NCBI GenBank assembly: GCA_032358255.1
Contig: JAULBX010011100.1
Location: forward strand, 248,001 to 312,000
Reading direction: 5' to 3'
Length of the DNA stretch: 64,000 bases
From: Heterotrichella gracilis
Taxonomy: Eukaryota > Sar > Xanthophyceae > Tribonematales > Xanthonemataceae
Shown here piece after piece: positions 58,697 to 64,000 of the stretch. The notes under the pieces were generated by a model, which made no database searches, had not been told where the DNA came from, and saw only the letters and a list, made by a program, of their open reading frames with translations. The number at the start of each line of letters is the position of its first letter. Within the stretch, counting starts at the first letter, position 1. The translations under genes were made by a program, and so were the position numbers.

Positions 58697-61600
58697 GGTT
58701 CTCGCTCCTCCTCCATCGACAGGGGGTTGTCTGTGCGTAGCTCTCACAGTGCTAGGTCAGGCTCCATACACGCTACCTTCTCACTACCTGCATACGGTTC
58801 CGGGAGTATTAGTGACTTCGACCATCCACAAGGGGCTTCAAGAGTCCTTTCGGATCAAGCTGTGCATACCACAATGGAGGACAACAACCAGATTGACTCC
58901 CACCCCACCGACATCAGTCCAGGTCTGGCAAGGATTCTGGACTCCTGTTGAACAGGCTTGTGGGGCTGGACTAGGAGACTCTGTTATCGACAGGATCCAC
59001 GTGTGCTGCATCCAACTAGCATTTGCTTGGCTCATTTCCTTGAGCAGTGCAGTCTGCATGATGCGCATGGCGCTGCAGTCTGCACAGCGCTTAGTACTGG
59101 CCATCAGGACTTGCGCCAACATGCAGTATGTTTTGTGCCCTCATTAGTGGCCAGCCCTTTATCCTCTACTGAGAGGGGTAAAAAGCAATGTGCTTGCAGA
59201 ATGATATTTTGGGTGAAATCTTGCTAGTCCAATCGACTGCCTGGATCACATGATGTAATTTTGGGGGTTGCTTCAGTTTGTGACACGTAAAACATGCCTG
59301 CGAGCTACATGTAATTTCATGATCTGCTCCACAGGCTGTGCCATGATAGCACCCGCCGTTGCACTGCATGTGGGAAGCTGCTTTGCCATGACATGACTGC
59401 GAGGCCCAGGGCCAGCATGTGCATCCGATGCCACATGCTGCCACAGCATGCGCATGCTATACTAAGTACTGGCGCCATTCAATTGTATAGTAAGCAGTCA
59501 TGTGCTTTTTTCCAGGCGACTCCCTCCCAGTTGGCAACACGCCATTCAAGGGCTTTGACCCCACCATGGGGGGTGATGACAAGAAAGCAGGAGAGAGGAT
59601 GGGAGACAGCGCATTCTCATCACCTTCCGTGCGCCGCTCAGGGAAGAGTGCCAACGGTCTTGCAAAGTGCGTGTTGAAATCGAGTGCACATGCCATGGCT
59701 TGGGTGAAGGATGCTTAGTGGGACGCCACGGGCTCATGATTGTATATATTTGGTGGTGGGGGTCACACTGAGAATTTAAGGAAACGGCTTGCCTTCGAAA
59801 TTTCTTCTGCTTACTCTTAAGATTACTGACTTACCATTCAATGTCCGTGACAGTAATTCCTGTGCAGCCTGTCGTTGAGGCTTACTTGGTGAGCTATTCC
59901 TACAAGCTTTGAGGACCGGTCGTGCATTTTTTTCTTAGTTGCTAATATGTTTTAAACAGTTGTAACAGTGAAATTTGCTCTTGACGTGAAAATGCTCCTG
60001 GCCCTGTTCACGCTTAGTTATCTCGAACCAACTGACATGTATCGCATCAATCATTGCAGGGGACCGGCTATTGGAAGCATCACAGAGAACCCACCTAGCG
60101 CCGTGCCAACCTCCCCAGTGACTATCGTGCTGCAGCAGCAGCCAGCAGCTCCCGCCCCTGCCCCCGCCCCCGCCCCCGCCCCGGCACCGGCACCGGCTCC
60201 CGTGGCTCAGCCCCAGCAGGTGGCGCTCCCCCAGATGATGCCGCAGCAGATGGTGTATGTGAGCAGCCCTCCCCAGGCCTCCCAGCAGCAGCCAGGTAGC
60301 TAGATAGATTAGCTTCGCTGGTCTTGCATGGCCTTGCGGTATTGCGCATGTGTGCTACTCTTGCTACTCAGCAATTACATATCAGTTGTTAATGTCCCTG
60401 GCTTAATGTTTTGAGAAGGTTGAAACATGTGTGTTTCATACATCTTCTTACAAGATATTCACTGCTCCACAGCTGTGACGGTGGACCTCCAGCCCGCAGC
60501 AGCTGCTGTTGGGTCAGCCGGAGCCCCCATCGACCAGTCATACCCTCTGCCGACCGCATCCCCTGCGCCAATGCAAGCCCCTCAGCAGGCAGCCCCTGTC
60601 ATGATGGCCCCCCAGCAGGCACCGATGGTGTCCATGCAGCAGATGGCGCCACAGTCGTACGCCGCTCCCACAGTCATGATGGCGCCACAGCAGCCATCGC
60701 CAGTGGTCTCCATGCAGCCCGTGGCGCCAGTCATGCTTGCCCCTCAGCCCCTCCAGGCCACGCCAGTGATGTCCCCGCAGCCAATGGCGCAGCAGTACTA
60801 CACCTCCCCTGCGCACGCTGCGGGCGGAGAGTATGGGCGGGACATCCTGTCTGCATTTGCTGGGGTGCCTCACGTGAAGCCCCAGTGGGCCAACAGGTAA
60901 GCCTGCCAGTGATCAGGTGCAGGGTTGTAACTGAGGCCAGGATACCTGGATGTACATTTTTAAGTTACTTGCGTAGTTTTACAGAGGGCTATATCAATAT
61001 ATGTCTATTAATAGCACAGCGTGTGATGATATAGCTGCTAATCTGTAGTGCAACTTAACCACCGCTGGGCGTTTATGTGGGTAGACCATACGATTAAATA
61101 GAAAGGTATTTCCAACCGTATTGGCTTAGTATAAGAACTGACAAGAGTCAAACGCCCTTTTAACTTTAGCACTCCACGGTATAGGAGTCTCTCGTGCGAC
61201 TGCGGCACGTGCTTGTTGCAATATATGCATTATTATATACAGGCTAAAACTTTTGGCCCTTTTAACACTTAGCAGGTGTTAACCTGTCAGTTGAGGCACA
61301 CATTGTTGCGGCGCGCTGGCTGTCAGAGGTTGAGCATTTTATAAGATGGATGGTATAAGTGGAACACTACCAACCTCCTTGTTGATCAGTGATAAGTGGC
61401 AGTACTAAACTGTTTGTATCAATTCGCCAAGCTTGACTGTGACACCATAGATCATTAATGGCAAATAACATTTTTTGTGTATGTCCAGGTGGATGAAGAT
61501 CATGGTGGTTGGGGAGTCAGGCCTGGGCAAGACAACATTCATCAAGAACCTATTTGCCTCCTACACCAATGATTCGAACATGTCGGTCAACGATGCCTCA

Positions 61601-63746
61601 GGTGAGGCACAGGATGGGGGCGGGGGAGGTGCATTGCAATGACACATTGCAATAGTGAGTTGTGAAACACTTGTGCGCAGTCATCGTGAACACTCTACGA
61701 GCTGCGTGCAAAATTTGGTGAGGAGCAGTGCGAAGCGAGTCACTCACTGTGATTGAACATTGTAATTATTGACGCTGGTGATTTCAGTCACTCACTTTGC
61801 CGTGCTGCTTAGGAAAACCTGAAAAGCTGCAGGTAGAACACAACTACTGAACGCACCTCTGTCAGCAGTTGTTCTGTGCGTCTGGCTATTTATAACGTGC
61901 ATATTCTTGCCTCGTACTTAGAACGAAAGCACATGAAACTGACTATATGCTAGGTGACTTGAATTTGCTCATTAGTTGCATCCTGCCCTCTTAAACCCTC
62001 CTTTATGCCTTGGCCCTGCAGAACCCATCAGCTGCAATATGAATGCGCCAGGCCCTGTCTCATAAGCGCCTGGGCATCAAATTTTAATGATTGCACTTCC
62101 TCTACCTGACTCACCCCTTGCACTTGGCCTCTTCCTTTATCTTCTTAATTCAGCATGCCTGTTAAAGTTCAAGGACAGGCAGTGTAGCATCTTCCAAATT
62201 GGCCCCCTCTCACATTTGTCCCCCTGCCCACCTTGCAGGCCCCACCAGCCGCGAAGTGTTTGCACGCTCCCCCGAGCGCCTGTGCACCCAGATCAGCGTG
62301 GCCAACCAGGACCAGTGCGTGCAGTTCCACTACCTGGTGCAAGACACACCCGGTCACGGGGACAAGGGCAGGCTGGAGGACCACATGGATGCAGTGCTGG
62401 GATACGTCCACACCTGCAGCAGGTGACGCAGATGACTGTGGCGCACCTTCTTGTTTTGAACCATCAGTTCGTGCTCTGTAGGCATGCTATAGGAGATGTG
62501 CACTGGTTTGTGTACAAGATTGAGTGTCCTGGCACATGATAGGCCTGGCATATAGCTGCTGCACTGGACTCAGTTCTATGCCAGGCCTATCATGCGCCAA
62601 GACCAGTGGTCGCCAGCAATGAAAGCAATCATTCCTACATGATAGGGAGGTGCCTACGCAGTGGTTGCTTGCTCCATCCCACATTCAAGTTGTCTTGTTA
62701 ATGTGGGTGTGCTATTGTTCCTGCAAGATGTGGCAGTTGGCTGACAAATTCCTGTCTGGGTATGCAGGAAGTACATGGAGCTTGAGCAGGGTCACGACCG
62801 CAGCATCCCCATGTCCAAGATCCCCGATCCCCGCGTGGACGTTGTCCTCTTCTTCCTGCCCCCGCATCGCCTCAAGGACTCTGACGTGGCCTACATGCGC
62901 CAGCTGGCGGAGCTTGTGCCTGTGGTGCCTGTGCTGTCCAAGGCTGACAGCATGACAAGTGCTGAGCTGGAGGCGTTCAGGGTGAAAGTGAGGGAGGCGC
63001 TCAAGGGGACAGGTGAGGATGTACTGCCTGTATGCTGCCCTGCTTGCCACTGTAATGGTCAATGTCATGCCCCATTATGACCATTTGGGACCCAGTATTC
63101 ATACATAATATCTGACTGGGCACTCCCGTGTGTGGAAATATCTGAAGTACATGGCACACTCACAAAATTTCTTATTGTGAAGGAACAGTGTGCAATCAAT
63201 TACTCATTATTACGCTGCACAACATGAATCACTTACAGCACAAATTCCTCACGCACTGAATGAGTCAGCTTCACTTTGTGCAGAGAAGCGCGTGATGCAC
63301 GAGTTCAGCCAGGAGGGCATGCGCGAGGCCGGCGCCAAGCACGACCCCCCCTTTGCAATCATCTGCTCAACCATCATGGACCTCAACGTGGGCAGGTGAG
63401 TGTGATGCCATGATGTACAGAAACACACTCCTTTCTCTGAGTAATGTTGCTGGAATCATATTGAGACATTATGGGATGTTTTGCACAAGGTTTTGAGGTG
63501 TGGGATATATCCCTTTCTTACCCACCCCACACCCCAGGTTGAACGCCATGTGTATGTATGTTATTGGTGTTTATTTATTCCATCTTACATGTCCAGGTTC
63601 TGGCCGGTGCGCACCTACCCCTGGGGCACCTGCCAGGCGCTGCTGTCTGGACACTCTGACCTGGCCGCGCTGCGCCGCCTGCTGTTCGAGTTTGGTTATG
63701 AGGAGCTGAAGTCAGGGACAGAGGAGAGGTACTACGAGTACCGCAG
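58697..63746 (+). CDS. Septin GTPase with long disordered N-terminal extension (both ends incomplete)
   Basis: A filament-forming GTPase. Exons are 58697-58922, 59516-59666, 60060-60295, 60473-60896, 61489-61601, 62239-62422, 62768-63012, 63284-63395 and 63597-63746; the frame is continuous and runs out of the window at a donor. About 345 residues precede the GTPase domain: first Ser-rich, then Ala/Pro repeats (an APAPAPAP run near 60150-60190), then Gln/Met/Pro-rich with MAPQQ repeats. The GTPase has the P-loop VVGESGLGKTTFIKNLF, G3 QDTPGHGD, and G4 VLSKADS (septin AKAD). The septin unique element region near the end (TYPWGTCQALLSGHSDL, then RRLLFEFGYEELKSGTEERY) fits the family. Land plants lack septins, while green algae keep one or few. 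The link of the first two exons rests on phase alone. Confidence 0.88.
62529..62601. repeat. Intronic foldback in the septin gene
   Basis: GGC-CATGATAGGCCTGGCATA and its reverse complement form a near-perfect inverted repeat of about 25 bp (62529-62555 and 62575-62601) with a loop of about 20 bases, between exons 6 and 7. It is the size of a small hairpin precursor or a miniature foldback element. Confidence 0.85.
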
Positions 63747-64000
63747 GTGAGGGGTACAGGGGGTGATGATCCCCAGGGATCTGGGTGGATGCTGGCGTGG
63801 GGCAGCAGGTATTGCGTGGCTGGAAGAGTTTTGTGTTGAACATTGTAAGTGCTGTGGGGGCCAGGTGTGGTTGTATGTGACATGAGTGCATGTGGTTGGG
63901 GTAGTCTCATTAAAGGTGGGCCGGACCCCTGAGGGGTTGAAAATGCACTGCCTGGTGGGAGGAGGTGGTTGTGTGACAGCATTTGATGTGGAAATTAATT
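63747..64000 (+). other. Septin intron running out of the window
   Basis: The intron begins GTGAGG after the exon ending at 63746. No acceptor with septin coding sequence is seen before the window ends, so the C-terminal part lies downstream. Confidence 0.6.

Noticed and set aside
60538-60873. 111-codon minus-strand frame rich in Arg, His and Gly
   Set aside because: It is a shadow of the Met/Pro/Gln-rich septin exon on the other strand.

Overview
The window is nuclear DNA from a green alga. The genes are intron-rich (3 to 23 coding exons), with GT-AG introns plus two probable GC-AG introns, fairly GC-rich exons and AT-richer spacers. Telomere-like CCCTAAA/TTTAGGG units are scattered through introns and spacers. 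That repeat, together with a centrin, a septin, a choline-monooxygenase-like Rieske protein and an RWP-RK factor, points to a chlorophyte, most likely a trebouxiophyte (inference; Chlamydomonas-type telomeres are TTTTAGGG). There is no sign of a prokaryotic, organellar or viral replicon.

Layout. 1-3.5 kb (+): 3' part of a kinesin-14. 3.9-5.4 kb (-): splicing factor ISY1, convergent with the kinesin. 6.5-7.7 kb (+): unrecognised membrane-anchored, possibly plastid protein. 9.6-21.7 kb (-): a 23-exon ABCC/MRP transporter of about 1,903 residues. 22.6-24.4 kb (-): six-pass membrane protein, perhaps YrhK-like. 25.9-27.8 kb (+): BAP31-like ER protein ending in a KKEP retrieval signal. 30.2-34.1 kb (+): 8-oxoguanine-deaminase-like amidohydrolase. 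35.4-39.0 kb (+): choline-monooxygenase-like Rieske oxygenase. 40.7-45.4 kb (+): RWP-RK transcription factor. 46.6-49.3 kb (-): bacterial-type asparaginase. 49.8-50.6 kb (+): centrin. 51.2-54.5 kb (-): HOS1/ELYS-like nuclear protein with no RING finger in view. 55.6-57.1 kb (-): unrecognised coiled-coil protein. 58.7 kb to the window end (+): 5' and middle part of a septin.

These are mostly housekeeping and cytoskeletal genes. The stretch from 30 to 49 kb holds enzymes of nitrogenous compounds (purine deamination, choline oxidation, asparagine hydrolysis) around an RWP-RK factor, a family best known for nitrogen control. Any joint function is inference.

The most unusual feature is at the DNA level. 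In several genes the exon end next to a splice site has been copied, once or twice, into the neighbouring intron, often with telomere-like units between copies (ABCC introns 10, 14 and 22; amidohydrolase intron 4; RWP-RK intron 8). In the RWP-RK gene the copy forms a 30-base in-frame candidate microexon. This looks like repeated tandem duplication across splice junctions and would fit intron growth or birth. Three intronic foldbacks and a proline-rich insertion of about 350 residues inside the second ABC ATPase domain are also worth checking.

Exon limits were set by eye from splice consensus and from reading-frame continuity across every junction. They have not been tested against transcripts.
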